Below are positions 42,733 through 51,417 of a stretch of DNA of 64,000 nucleotides, piece by piece; position 1 is the first letter of the stretch; the number at the start of each line of letters is the position of its first letter. Source of the stretch: Acidobacteriota bacterium (GTDB lineage: Bacteria > Acidobacteriota > Thermoanaerobaculia > Multivoradales > Multivoraceae); NCBI GenBank assembly GCA_003388555.1, contig QQVD01000050.1, forward strand, positions 1-64,000, read 5' to 3'. The translations under genes were made by a program, and so were the position numbers. The notes below the pieces were generated by a model that saw only the letters and a program-made list of their open reading frames with translations, did not search any database and had not been told where the DNA came from.

Positions 42733-43572
42733 ATGAGCGAGCGGATGACGATCGCGGTCTCGGGTACCGGAGTGGCGGACGTGCGGCTGAATCGTCCGGA
42801 GAAGATGAACGCTCTCGATCCCGAGCAGTTCGAGGCGATCGTCGACGCCGGTCGCCGGGTCGGAGAGGATCCCGCGGTGCGCTGCGTCGTGCTCAGCGGT
42901 GAGGGCAGGGCGTTCTGCGCCGGGCTCGACTTCGGCAGCTTCCAGCGCATGCAGTCCGGCGGCGGCGCCAGCGTCAGCTCGAGCTCGACCTCGAACGGAT
43001 CCGGCCTGCAGCAGGAGCGCAGCGACGAGCAGCCCGCCAACCTCGCCCAGCAGACGGCGTGGGTGTGGCACACCTGCCCGGTGCCGGTGATCGCCGCGGT
43101 GCACGGGGTGGCGTTCGGCGGCGGCCTGCAGGTCGCGCTCGGGGCCGACATCCGCATCGTCGCTCCCGACGTGCGCCTGTCGATCCGCGAGAGCCACTGG
43201 GGACTGATCCCCGACATGGCGGGCCCGGCGCTGCTGCGCGACCTGATGCCGCTGGACGTGGTCAAGGAGCTGACCTTCACCGCCCGCGAGGTGGGCGGCG
43301 AGGAGGCGGTGCGGCTCGGTCTCGCCACCCGCGTCGCGGAAGATCCCCTGGCCGCGGCGTTCGACCTCGCGGAGGAGATCGCGGCGCGCTCGCCCGACGC
43401 CATCCGCGCCGCCAAGCGGCTGCTCAACGCCTCGCGGGTGCAGACGGCGCGCCAGACCCTCGAGCTCGAGACGGCGCTGCAGGTCGGCCTGATGGGCACG
43501 CCGAACCAGGTCGAGGCGGTGAAGGCCAACTTCGAGAAGCGGCCGCCGGTGTTCCAGCCGCCGGCCGACTGA
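42733..43572 (+). CDS. Crotonase-fold acyl-CoA isomerase/hydratase with Gln at the first Glu site
   Basis: 279 aa, ATG at 42733 with GGAGG seven bases before (a GTG at 42730 is also possible). Oxyanion loops FCAGLDFGS and GVAFGGGLQVALGADI. The usual first catalytic Glu is Gln here, while RESHWGLIPDMAG keeps an Asp/Glu set that resembles dienoyl-CoA isomerase-type enzymes. So double-bond isomerisation is more likely than hydration. An insertion rich in Ser (residues about 75-98) is unusual. Confidence 0.85.
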   Translation: MSERMTIAVSGTGVADVRLNRPEKMNALDPEQFEAIVDAGRRVGEDPAVRCVVLSGEGRAFCAGLDFGSFQRMQSGGGASVSSSSTSNGSGLQQERSDEQPANLAQQTAWVWHTCPVPVIAAVHGVAFGGGLQVALGADIRIVAPDVRLSIRESHWGLIPDMAGPALLRDLMPLDVVKELTFTAREVGGEEAVRLGLATRVAEDPLAAAFDLAEEIAARSPDAIRAAKRLLNASRVQTARQTLELETALQVGLMGTPNQVEAVKANFEKRPPVFQPPAD

Positions 43573-43585
43573 GGAGCGCCGAGAG

Positions 43586-45988
43586 CTACTCGGCTGCGGA
43601 AGCGGCCGGCGCCTCGTACGGGAAGAAGGCCTCGAGGATGTCGTCGTGCTGGCCGCGCCAGCCGCCCCAGTTGGGGCTGTATTCGGTCACCAGCACCTCG
43701 GTCTCGATGCCGGCCTCGCGCAGCCGCGAGATGAGGTCCTTGCTGGCGTCGTCGGCGTCGATGCCGTTGGGCAGGTCGTAGTCGCGGTTGCTGTAGACGA
43801 CGAAGGCACGGCTCGGTTTCGCGGCGTCCGAGGCCAACGCCGCCTCGATGCGCTCGCGCACCGGATCGATGTGGTAGTAGCTCTGCACCGCGAAGCGGGA
43901 GAAGAGGCCCGGGTGGCTCAGGGCGGCGTACGCCGAGGCGACGCCCGCCGATCCCGGTCCCAGGATCGCGTGTCCCGAGGACTCCACCCGGTAGTGACGG
44001 CGCAGGTGGGGCAGCAGCTCGTCGACCAGGAAGCGGTTGTAGGCGTCGGCCTGCTCGCCGCCGTACTCGGCCGGCTGCACCCGCGGCACGAAGACCGCGA
44101 CCAGCGGCGCCACCGACCTGCCGACCAGGTTGTCGAGAGTGCGGGTCATCAGGCTGCCGCGCACCTGGTTGTCGCCGTGGTTGACCACCAGCAGGGGATA
44201 GGTGCGGGACGGGTCGGCGTCGTAGTCGGCCGGCCGCCAGAGCTGGATCTGTCGCGTGTTGCCGAGCGCCACCGAACGGAACTGGAAGGCGTCCAGGGTG
44301 CCGCGCGGGGCGTCGGCCGCCGGCTCGTCGAGGTGCGGCGCCGGCGGCAGCTCGGGCATGCGCAGGTCGGAGGAGATCTGGAAGCCCTCGTTGGTCGAGT
44401 AGGGATTCTCGGGATCGACCGCCGGCGGCGCGAAGTCGACCGAGAAGCCGTAGTTGTACTGTCCGGCCGGTTCGAGCTGCAGGGTGTGGAAGAAGAGATC
44501 GGTGCCGGCGACCCTCTCCAGGGTCACCTCCTGGTTGGCGACCGGGTCGCCGGCGAGGCCGACGTCGTCCGCGTCGCCGCGCCATACGAAGTGCACCAGG
44601 CTGCGGTCGTCGCCGCCGAAGTCGCTCTCGAACAGCGGCGTGCGCTCGAGCTCTCCGAAGCGCTCGTCGACGGCGGCCTGCCGCTGCCCCTCGGGCAGGC
44701 GCTCGACCGAGGCCAGCCACTCGCCGAAGCGGCCACGCAGGCGCTCGGTGACCTCGGTGGGGCCGACCCGCGGGCGCAGGTCCGCGTCGGGGACGACCGA
44801 GGCGATGCCGTCGAGGCTGCGGACCACGAAGGCGTCGCCGACGCAGCTCGGGAAGTGGGTGCTGGCGCTGTCGAGCGCCGCGACCCGCGCCACCTCGCGG
44901 TAGCCCTCGGGAGAGGCGTCGGCGAGCACCAGCTCGCCCTCGGGCGAGATGATCGCCAGCGCGTCGCCGACCCGCATCAGGCCCTGGCCGCCGGGCTCGC
45001 GCGAGCGCCAGACGATCTCGCCGGAGTCCACCGCGACGCAGGTCAGGATGCCGCGTGTGAAGCCGTAGAAGTGGTCACCGACCCGCACCGGGATGGCCAG
45101 CGAGTTGGCGAAGGCGCGCCCGCTCCACACCTCCTCGACCGAGTCCGCGTCGGCACGGTAAAGCGTCGCGCCGCGGCCGAAGTTGACCAGGAAGCGCCCC
45201 TCGTCGGCCGGCACGACGTGGGCGGACTCCTCGGTCTGGTTGCCCTCGGTGTGCTGGAGGCGCCAGAGCGACTCGCCGGTCTCGGGATCGAGCCCCTCGA
45301 GGTGCTGGTTGCTGACCACCACGAGGACCTCGCGGCCGGCGAGGCGCAGCAGGCTCGGGGTCTGGTAGAAGATCGTCCCGCTGCCGCCGCGCCACTTCGG
45401 CTCCCCGGTGTAGCGGTCCAGCGCGGTCACCGCGCCGCCCTCGCCGCCGGTCGCCACGAGCACCGAGTCGCCGTGGATCACCGCCGAGGTCGTGTAGCCG
45501 TAGAACGGCAGGGTCGAGTTGTCGCCGTCGAGCTCGTAGATCCAGCGGCGTTCGCCGGTCTGTTCGTCGAGCGCCAGCACCTGACCGTGGGGCGCGACGA
45601 CGTAGACGGTGCCGCGGTCGACCACCGGCGTGCTGAGAGGCCCGTCGTCGGATCCGTCGTGCCCGGCGTACTTCTCGCCGAGTGTGTATCGCCACAACTC
45701 CTCGCCGCTGTCGGCGTCGAGAGCGGCGACGACGTCGACCTCACCGTCGGTGAAGGCGGTGAACAGGCGGCCGTCGGCGCCCGAGATCCCCGAATAGCCG
45801 GAGCCGATCTCGCGCTGCCACTCGAGGCGCAGGCCGAAGCCTTCGCCGGGCAGCAGATCGCCGCTGCCCTCACCGCTCGCCTCGGGACCGCGGAAGCGCG
45901 ACCAGAGGCGCTCGCCATCGGGCGTCGGGGTGGCGGCGGCGAGAGGAGCAGCGAGAAGGAGCAGGGCGGAGAGCAGGGCCTTGGACAC
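43586..45988 (-). CDS. PQQ-like beta-propeller fused to esterase D-like domain
   Basis: 800 aa from a GTG at 45988 with a near-perfect GGAGGTGATT site eight bases upstream. Signal peptide (1-17), propeller (about 20-430; GEELWRY, GERRWIY, GEPKWRG, GESLWRL, GEIVWRS), E-set/CBM48-like domain (about 440-540; LVHFVWRGDADDVGLAGD), and a C-terminal alpha/beta hydrolase of the Fes/esterase D type (about 550-795). At the nucleophile elbow the expected G-x-S-x-G reads GPGSAG, so the Ser is shifted one position or absent from its normal place. Whether the enzyme is active is doubtful. Secreted; substrate unknown. Confidence 0.85.
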   Translation of the reverse strand: MSKALLSALLLLAAPLAAATPTPDGERLWSRFRGPEASGEGSGDLLPGEGFGLRLEWQREIGSGYSGISGADGRLFTAFTDGEVDVVAALDADSGEELWRYTLGEKYAGHDGSDDGPLSTPVVDRGTVYVVAPHGQVLALDEQTGERRWIYELDGDNSTLPFYGYTTSAVIHGDSVLVATGGEGGAVTALDRYTGEPKWRGGSGTIFYQTPSLLRLAGREVLVVVSNQHLEGLDPETGESLWRLQHTEGNQTEESAHVVPADEGRFLVNFGRGATLYRADADSVEEVWSGRAFANSLAIPVRVGDHFYGFTRGILTCVAVDSGEIVWRSREPGGQGLMRVGDALAIISPEGELVLADASPEGYREVARVAALDSASTHFPSCVGDAFVVRSLDGIASVVPDADLRPRVGPTEVTERLRGRFGEWLASVERLPEGQRQAAVDERFGELERTPLFESDFGGDDRSLVHFVWRGDADDVGLAGDPVANQEVTLERVAGTDLFFHTLQLEPAGQYNYGFSVDFAPPAVDPENPYSTNEGFQISSDLRMPELPPAPHLDEPAADAPRGTLDAFQFRSVALGNTRQIQLWRPADYDADPSRTYPLLVVNHGDNQVRGSLMTRTLDNLVGRSVAPLVAVFVPRVQPAEYGGEQADAYNRFLVDELLPHLRRHYRVESSGHAILGPGSAGVASAYAALSHPGLFSRFAVQSYYHIDPVRERIEAALASDAAKPSRAFVVYSNRDYDLPNGIDADDASKDLISRLREAGIETEVLVTEYSPNWGGWRGQHDDILEAFFPYEAPAASAAE

Positions 45989-46080
45989 GAGAATCACCTC
46001 CACGACACGTGATGGGTCAGCCAGTAGGAACGGGCGCCGGCTTCCAGGGTTGCAGCGCGGCGACGCCTGGACCGGGTCGG

Positions 46081-47010
46081 CTACGCCACCTTGCGCAGCC
46101 ACAGGCTGGACGCGGGCGTCGGATCCGGGCGGAAGGCGCTGGCGAACCAGTCGGGCCTCAGATGCTGCAGGTACGAGAGGAAGATCTCGACCCGGAAGGC
46201 CCGGTTGTAGGACAGGAAGGCGCGCAGCGCGTACGCCTCGTTCCACTGGAATCCCCGCTCGAACCACGATCGCGGGTAGTCGAACGGCCAGAAGACGTCG
46301 TGGAAGTGGATCCAGACGCCGGCACGCAGTCGCGGCAGGATCTCGAACAGGGTCCAGTTCAGATCGCTCGCCACCCTCAACACGTGGGAGCCGTCGAGGA
46401 AGAGGAAGTCTCCATCCTCCAGCGCCTCGAGCTCGCCGAGGGGCACGTTCTCGATGCGCTCGACGAGGAGGCGGTAGCGGGCGTGATCGGCCGGCCTCGA
46501 GAGCGCTTCGAGGCGCTCGGGGAACGGTTCGACGAAGGTCATCTCGGTGGTGAGATCGAAGCGATCGGCGCTGTCGAGAAGCATGGCCGACGAGAAGCCC
46601 GAGCCGACCTCGACGACTCGGCGCGGGCGTTCGCGATGCAGCATGTAGGCGAACAGGGCGGCGTCGGCGGCTCCGAACCAGCCGTTGGCGGCCCGATAGC
46701 GCCCACCTGCCGAGAAGAGCAGCTCTTCGCCGTGGAGCTCGACGAACCCACCGAGGTCGTCGAGCAGGCCCTCGTGGCCCTCGCGGGAGACCGGTAGCAC
46801 CGCGGGCTCCGGTGCCGCGATCGCGGAGGCAGGGGCGTCGGACGCCCCGTCGAGGTGGCGCAGATCGACCAGTGGCGAGGAGTAGTGTCCCGGCAGATGC
46901 TTCTGGGGGCTGTACCGGTCGGCTCTGGCGAAGTCGATCGCGCGCAGCGTCCGGTCGCCTCCCGGAAGCAGGCTGAGCAGCCGGCGTAGGGCGCGGCGAG
47001 CGACTGCCAC
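46081..47010 (-). CDS. Class I SAM-dependent methyltransferase (Methyltransf_24 type)
   Basis: 309 aa from a GTG with GGGAG eight bases before. SAM motif I VVEVGSGFSS (about 132-141), acidic motif TFVEPFP, LFLDGSHV and WIHFHDVFWPFDYP, the classic pattern of Methyltransf_24 enzymes. The first 120 residues are a distinct, mostly polar extension. Third gene of an operon with a MauG-type peroxidase and an NHL/c-type protein; 14 bases after the peroxidase. Acceptor unknown. Confidence 0.85.
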   Translation of the reverse strand: MAVARRALRRLLSLLPGGDRTLRAIDFARADRYSPQKHLPGHYSSPLVDLRHLDGASDAPASAIAAPEPAVLPVSREGHEGLLDDLGGFVELHGEELLFSAGGRYRAANGWFGAADAALFAYMLHRERPRRVVEVGSGFSSAMLLDSADRFDLTTEMTFVEPFPERLEALSRPADHARYRLLVERIENVPLGELEALEDGDFLFLDGSHVLRVASDLNWTLFEILPRLRAGVWIHFHDVFWPFDYPRSWFERGFQWNEAYALRAFLSYNRAFRVEIFLSYLQHLRPDWFASAFRPDPTPASSLWLRKVA

Positions 47011-47024
47011 GGCGCGACTCCCGG

Positions 47025-48380
47025 CTACTCGTCGAAGTGGATCAGGTAGTAGCGGAAACGCTCCGCACCGACGTCGTCGAGCTGGCGCAGGAAGGCCGCC
47101 AGGGGTGCGACGTCGGCGTCGTCGAGCTGGATCTCGGCGACGATCGGGTCGGCGTGGGCCAGCTGGCCGGCGCGAGCCCGCTGGGCAGCGAGGATCTTGG
47201 CCCGTACCGCGTCCTCGAGAGTGGCGTACGCGCCGTTGTGCATGTAGGGGCCGGTGCCGGCGAGGCCCCGCAGAGCCGGAGTCTTGAAGGCGCCGTGGGC
47301 GCCGGGCTCGCCCTGGGCCACGTGCAGCCGCCCGAGGTCGATCGCCGCCGCATCGTCGCGCGTCGGGCGGCCCCGGCGCACCGTCGCGGGATCGAGCCGA
47401 TCGGCGGCGCCGGCGCCCCACAACGCGTCGTACTCGAGCTCGGCGATGCCGACGTTGCGGAAGCGGCCGTCGCGGAAGTCGGGCGGCGTGTGGCACCGCA
47501 CGCACTGTCCGACGCCGGCTTCCGGGTCGAGCTGGTCGGGCAGGGTGCGGAAGAAGATCTTGAACCCCTCGTAGGCCTGCTCGTCGAAGCCCTCGGGCCG
47601 CTTGACCAGCCGTCGGCCCTCCTGATTGCCGATCCGGCTCTCGAGGAAGAAGGAGTAGTCCTGCGCCGACTGACCCTCGTTGGGTCCGGTGCGCAGGCGG
47701 TTCTGCTCGGCGAAGGCGTCCCAGCGCGAGGTGTGGCTCGAGGTCAGCGTCTCGAGGTAGGCGGCGAGCGCTTTCGCCGCCGCCTGACCGGCCTGCTCGG
47801 GCGTCGCCTCGGCGACGTCGATGCCGAAGGCCTGCTGGAAACGCTCGGCGTAGGGCGCTCCCTCGGCCGGGGCCTCGGAGGCGAGCGTGACCTGGATGGC
47901 GGAGAGGGCGCGCGCCCGCTCGGCGTCGCCCTCGCCCCAACCGGCCATCGCGCCGCTCAGCTTGGCGACCAGCAGCTCCTCGAGGCTCTCGGCCGAGCCG
48001 TCCCAGTTGCCGCGCCAGCCACCGTCGCCGCCCGATCCCTGCCAGCGCCAGCTCGCCGCCTCGACCAGCGTCGGCGTGTTGCGCAGGGTGGTCTGCTTGC
48101 CGGGCAGCAGGCTGAGCGGCACCGAGTCGGCGAAGGCGCGGTCGGCGCGGTCGGCGGAACGGCTGCCGTCGACGTGGCACTCACCACAGCTGGAGCCGTA
48201 GTCGAGGCCGGGGTTGGTGACGTTGCGTTCGCTGAACAGCGCCGCCCCCAGCCGCGCCGCGGGCGAGAGCTCGGGCTCCTCGCCGCTCTGTGCCGCGACG
48301 GGGGCCGCAGAAACGAACGCGACGACCGCCAGCACGGCGATCGTCGCGTCGAGGCGGCCCGTGTGGCCCTTGGCCGTCAC
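47025..48380 (-). CDS. Di-heme cytochrome c peroxidase / MauG-type protein
   Basis: 451 aa; GTG start overlaps the preceding stop (GTGA at 48377-48380). Signal peptide (about 12-31). Two heme c sites: CGECH (Cys65, Cys68, His69) and CVRCH (Cys293, Cys296, His297). Conserved MauG-type flanks include SLLPGKQTTLRNTPTL and KTPALRGLAGTGPYMHNGAYATLEDAV. It reduces hydrogen peroxide or oxidises a protein cofactor in the periplasm. The coupling to an NHL/CxxCH protein suggests that protein may be electron donor or substrate. Confidence 0.92.
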   Translation of the reverse strand: MTAKGHTGRLDATIAVLAVVAFVSAAPVAAQSGEEPELSPAARLGAALFSERNVTNPGLDYGSSCGECHVDGSRSADRADRAFADSVPLSLLPGKQTTLRNTPTLVEAASWRWQGSGGDGGWRGNWDGSAESLEELLVAKLSGAMAGWGEGDAERARALSAIQVTLASEAPAEGAPYAERFQQAFGIDVAEATPEQAGQAAAKALAAYLETLTSSHTSRWDAFAEQNRLRTGPNEGQSAQDYSFFLESRIGNQEGRRLVKRPEGFDEQAYEGFKIFFRTLPDQLDPEAGVGQCVRCHTPPDFRDGRFRNVGIAELEYDALWGAGAADRLDPATVRRGRPTRDDAAAIDLGRLHVAQGEPGAHGAFKTPALRGLAGTGPYMHNGAYATLEDAVRAKILAAQRARAGQLAHADPIVAEIQLDDADVAPLAAFLRQLDDVGAERFRYYLIHFDE

Positions 48381-50116
48381 GTGCCGGGTACGAGCTGGAT
48401 CACCGAACCCGAGTGGTTCTCGACGTGGCGCACCGGGTAGTTCGAGTTGACCGTCCAGACGTTGCCTTCGTCGTCGAACTCGATCTCGCGGGTGTAGGTG
48501 ACCCGCGTCGGCATGCGGTACTCGGTGAAGGTCTCGGTCTCTGGGTCGAAGCGCACCATCGAGTCGGTGCCGGTGCCGCAGATCCACACGTGGCCGCTCT
48601 TGGGCTCGATGTGCAGCGCGTAGGGCAGCGCGTCGGGGCCTTTGGGCAGCGGATAGACCTTCCACTCCTCGGTCGCGGGGTCGAAGCGGGCGATGTCGCC
48701 GCTGGCCCAGCCGGGCACCCAGACCATGCCGTCCGGCGCCACGTGCAGGCGTCGCGGTCCGTGCACCGGCGGGATCCACTCGACGATCTTGTCGGGGTGG
48801 TCGTCGGCCAGCTCGGGGGCGACACGGCCGACCCGCTGGCCGTTCAGCTTGCTGTACCAGACGTGTCCGTTCGGCGCGATGTCGATGCCGTACGGCGTCA
48901 CGCCGCGCGACTCGCCGCGGGCGCCGCCGCCGCGCACCTGGTCCTTGTCGGGCAGCTTGAAGTACTTGACGTCATAGCGCTCGTTCTCGGCGTCGTAGGT
49001 CGACGGATCGAGCGAGTAGACGCCGAGAGCGGCGTCGGTCCACCAGACGATCCCCTTCTGGTCGATGCGCAGCGTGTGGGGGTAGCCGGAGCGCGGCCGC
49101 GGCGCGACGTTGCCGGAGACGACCTGCCAGGTCTTCTCGTCGACGTCGAACTTGGCCATCTGGCCCGACAGGGCGAGGGTGACCCACATGTCGCCGTTGG
49201 CGTCGCGCTCGATCGAGTGCGGGCCCTTGATCGGCGGATCGGTGGAGTCGTACGCCTTGCCGCCGGGGATGGAGTAGACGTTGCGCTCGCCGGTGCGCGG
49301 ATCGAGGGTCTCGATCGCGTCGGAGATCATGTCGACGGTGTAGACGACGCCGTCGGCGCCGAGCTCGAGGTCGTGGATCATGGCGTCGTCTTCCTTGCCC
49401 ATGTTCCACTGACGGATCGTGGCGGCGAGCGCGTCGCCCTCCGGTGGCGGCGGCGGCTCGTAGGCCGGCCACTGCTTCTCGGCGTCGCGGCCGTAGACCG
49501 CGACCACCTTGTCGACCAGGCTCTTCTGGATGTGGTCGTAGAGGCCCTGGAAGCCGTCCATACGGGTCAGCATGACCTCCCAGTCGACCGGCTCCTCGGG
49601 GGAGCGGAAACCGAGCGTTCCGACCTGGTGGCAGTAGGCGCACATCATCTTGAAGTTCAGCGCGTCCGCCTCGTCCTCCCACTTCAGCAGGCTCATCAGC
49701 TCGTGGCCGCGGCGCTGCCACTGCAGGTCGAGCCCGGTGGCCGGGGTCAACGAGAAGTCGGCGCTCGCCCCGCCGGCGGCGACCTCGACGGTCTGACGCT
49801 CGTCCTCGAGCCCGAGCAGGCGCGCCCGCACGTGCCAGGTGCCCGGGCTCAGCTCGGGCAGGCGGTAGCTGCCGTCGACCTGGGTCGACACCGAGACGTT
49901 GCGCAGCTCGTCCTCGCTGAAGGCGGTGACGGTGACGCCGCGCAGGGCTTTGCCGTCGGCGTCGGTCACCTTGCCGGTGATGCTGCCCGCGGCGACATCG
50001 ACCGCGGCATTGACCGCTGCATTGTTGGCGGCGAGGCCGGCGCCAGCGGCGAGGACAGCCAGGCAGGTCAGGGCCACGGCGAGGGAGCGCGGAATCCGTG
50101 GGGATCTCGAGGTCAT
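48377..50116 (-). CDS. Secreted carboxypeptidase-regulatory-like / c-type heme / NHL beta-propeller protein
   Basis: 579 aa from the ATG at 50116 with a GGGAGG site. Signal peptide (about 1-30). Domain order: CarboxypepD_reg-like (about 45-125; GSITGKVTDADGKALRGVTV), a single heme c site CAYCH (Cys159, Cys162, His163), and an NHL/virginiamycin-B-lyase-like propeller (about 230-575; GPHSIERDANGDMWVTLA, GVTPYGIDIAPNGHVWYSK, HVAPDGMVWVPGWASGDIARFDP). No lyase residues confirmed. Translationally coupled to the di-heme peroxidase, hence likely a redox partner or scaffold. TATACT at 50179-50184 (minus) is a good -10. Confidence 0.88.
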   Translation of the reverse strand: MTSRSPRIPRSLAVALTCLAVLAAGAGLAANNAAVNAAVDVAAGSITGKVTDADGKALRGVTVTAFSEDELRNVSVSTQVDGSYRLPELSPGTWHVRARLLGLEDERQTVEVAAGGASADFSLTPATGLDLQWQRRGHELMSLLKWEDEADALNFKMMCAYCHQVGTLGFRSPEEPVDWEVMLTRMDGFQGLYDHIQKSLVDKVVAVYGRDAEKQWPAYEPPPPPEGDALAATIRQWNMGKEDDAMIHDLELGADGVVYTVDMISDAIETLDPRTGERNVYSIPGGKAYDSTDPPIKGPHSIERDANGDMWVTLALSGQMAKFDVDEKTWQVVSGNVAPRPRSGYPHTLRIDQKGIVWWTDAALGVYSLDPSTYDAENERYDVKYFKLPDKDQVRGGGARGESRGVTPYGIDIAPNGHVWYSKLNGQRVGRVAPELADDHPDKIVEWIPPVHGPRRLHVAPDGMVWVPGWASGDIARFDPATEEWKVYPLPKGPDALPYALHIEPKSGHVWICGTGTDSMVRFDPETETFTEYRMPTRVTYTREIEFDDEGNVWTVNSNYPVRHVENHSGSVIQLVPGT

Positions 50117-50178
50117 TGGAGAGGCCTCCCGGAAGGTATGGGTCGGAGCGCGGTTCGGCTGGAGGGGGAACACCCTGC

Positions 50179-50184
50179 AGTATA
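50179..50184 (-). promoter_or_regulatory. Predicted -10 box of the NHL/MauG operon
   Basis: TATACT read on the minus strand, 62 bases before the ATG at 50116. The surrounding sequence is G+C rich, so this is the only good -10 here. No -35 consensus. Confidence 0.45.
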
Positions 50185-50287
50185 GCGACGGGGGTGCCGA
50201 GGCGGGGTGGCGCTGCGGGATGCCTCGATGGGACGAGCGTGCCTCGGGGATCGTTTCGTGCTCGGCCGGATGCGCGGCGCAGTCGCG

Positions 50288-51166
50288 TCACCTGAACGCG
50301 GCGATGTACGCCAACCACCCACCCTCGTTGTCGAACCGCTTGCGCTTGCGGAAGACGCCGTCGCCGCACTCCTCGTCGTCGTCCCAGCCCTCGACGTAGA
50401 CCTGGGTCTTGGCGAAGCCGGCGTTGGCGAGCAGCTCGCGCAGCTCCGGCAGCATCCAGAAGCGCCAGTCGTAGGTGAAGGCACGACGGCGCTCACGCCC
50501 CTTGCCGAAGCGGAAGTGGATGTGGCAGCGGATGCGATGGTCGATCGGGTTGAAGTCGCTCTGCTCCCAGACGTAGTCGAAAGCCGGCAGCTCCCAGCCG
50601 GCGGGATCGCGCTGGGCCTCGACCTCGGTCACCTCCTCCAGGTCGGTCAGCGACTCGGTGCCGCCGAAGAGGTCGAGGAAGAACACACCCTGGCGACGCA
50701 GCGAGGCGTGCACCGAACGGAAGTAGCGGCCGAGTGCCTCGCGGTCGTGGAAGACGAAGTAGGAGAAGTTGAAGGCCACCTGCACGTCGACCCGCGGCCG
50801 ATGGGGATCGAGCACGTCGCCGCGCAGCAGGTGCACGTGACGCGCCCGTCTGCCCACCGGGTCGACGCGGTGGCGCTGGCCCCAGTCGAGTGTCGGCTGG
50901 TCGAGATCGACGCCCCAGGCACGGTTGTCGCGATGGCGGGTCACCCAGTGGGCAGCCAGCGACGCGGTACCGCAGAAGTCCTCGCGCAGCCTGCGCGGGG
51001 CCTTGCCCCGGGCCTTGCGGTAGACGCGTTCGATGAAGTCGGCGTCCGCCTCCACGTTCTGCACCGCGGCCTCGTAGAGCGCGTGTGCCGGCAGCGCGTC
51101 GAGCTGCTCGGATCCCGAGGTCTGCTTCGCGCGTCGTCTCTTCCTGCCCTTGGTTGCAGCAGCCAT
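50288..51166 (-). CDS. Class I SAM-dependent methyltransferase
   Basis: 292 aa, ATG with a GGAGGG site. Basic N-terminus (KGRKRRRAK). Rossmann motif I is LREDFCGTASLA (about 60-71), then WGVDLDQPTLDWG and RGDVLDP; the mid-region FNFSYFVFHDREALGRYF and the C-terminal YIAAFR are typical of a bacterial family of unknown target. Aromatic and acidic content is high. No operon partner; TAGACT at 51217-51222 may be its -10. Confidence 0.82.
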   Translation of the reverse strand: MAAATKGRKRRRAKQTSGSEQLDALPAHALYEAAVQNVEADADFIERVYRKARGKAPRRLREDFCGTASLAAHWVTRHRDNRAWGVDLDQPTLDWGQRHRVDPVGRRARHVHLLRGDVLDPHRPRVDVQVAFNFSYFVFHDREALGRYFRSVHASLRRQGVFFLDLFGGTESLTDLEEVTEVEAQRDPAGWELPAFDYVWEQSDFNPIDHRIRCHIHFRFGKGRERRRAFTYDWRFWMLPELRELLANAGFAKTQVYVEGWDDDEECGDGVFRKRKRFDNEGGWLAYIAAFR

Positions 51167-51254
51167 CTTCGACCCTCCGGGCCGCCTCTCGCCTGTCGCG
51201 GCGCGGCGGGCGTCCGAGTCTACTTTCGGCTCCGCCGCAGCCGCAGAGCCATAG

Positions 51255-51290
51255 CCTCGACCTGCGGCAGGCTCCGGGGAGCCGTCGAGG
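51255..51290 (+). other. Strong hairpin in the intergenic region
   Basis: CCTCGAC (51255-51261) pairs with GTCGAGG (51284-51290). Inside it GGCTC (70-74) pairs with GAGCC (79-83), leaving an 8-nt bulge on the 5' side. No T-tract follows, so it is not an ordinary terminator. The 250-base gap (51167-51417) also holds two copies of GGCAGGAGAAC (51317-51341 region). Function unknown. Confidence 0.5.
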
Positions 51291-51417
51291 GGCGGAGGGA
51301 TGCCGAGGCGAAGAAGGTGGCAGGAGAACCCGGCAGGAGAACATGGCCGGCGGACGGGGCGCCGTAGTCTTCCCGGTGCTACCGTTGGGGCTCACCGACA
51401 GTCGAAGGAGGTCTCCG

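Noticed and set aside
46081-48180. A 699-residue minus-strand frame running through the peroxidase gene
   Set aside because: Its first part is out of frame with the CxxCH peroxidase and reads as Arg-rich noise; only the end from 47010 is a real methyltransferase.
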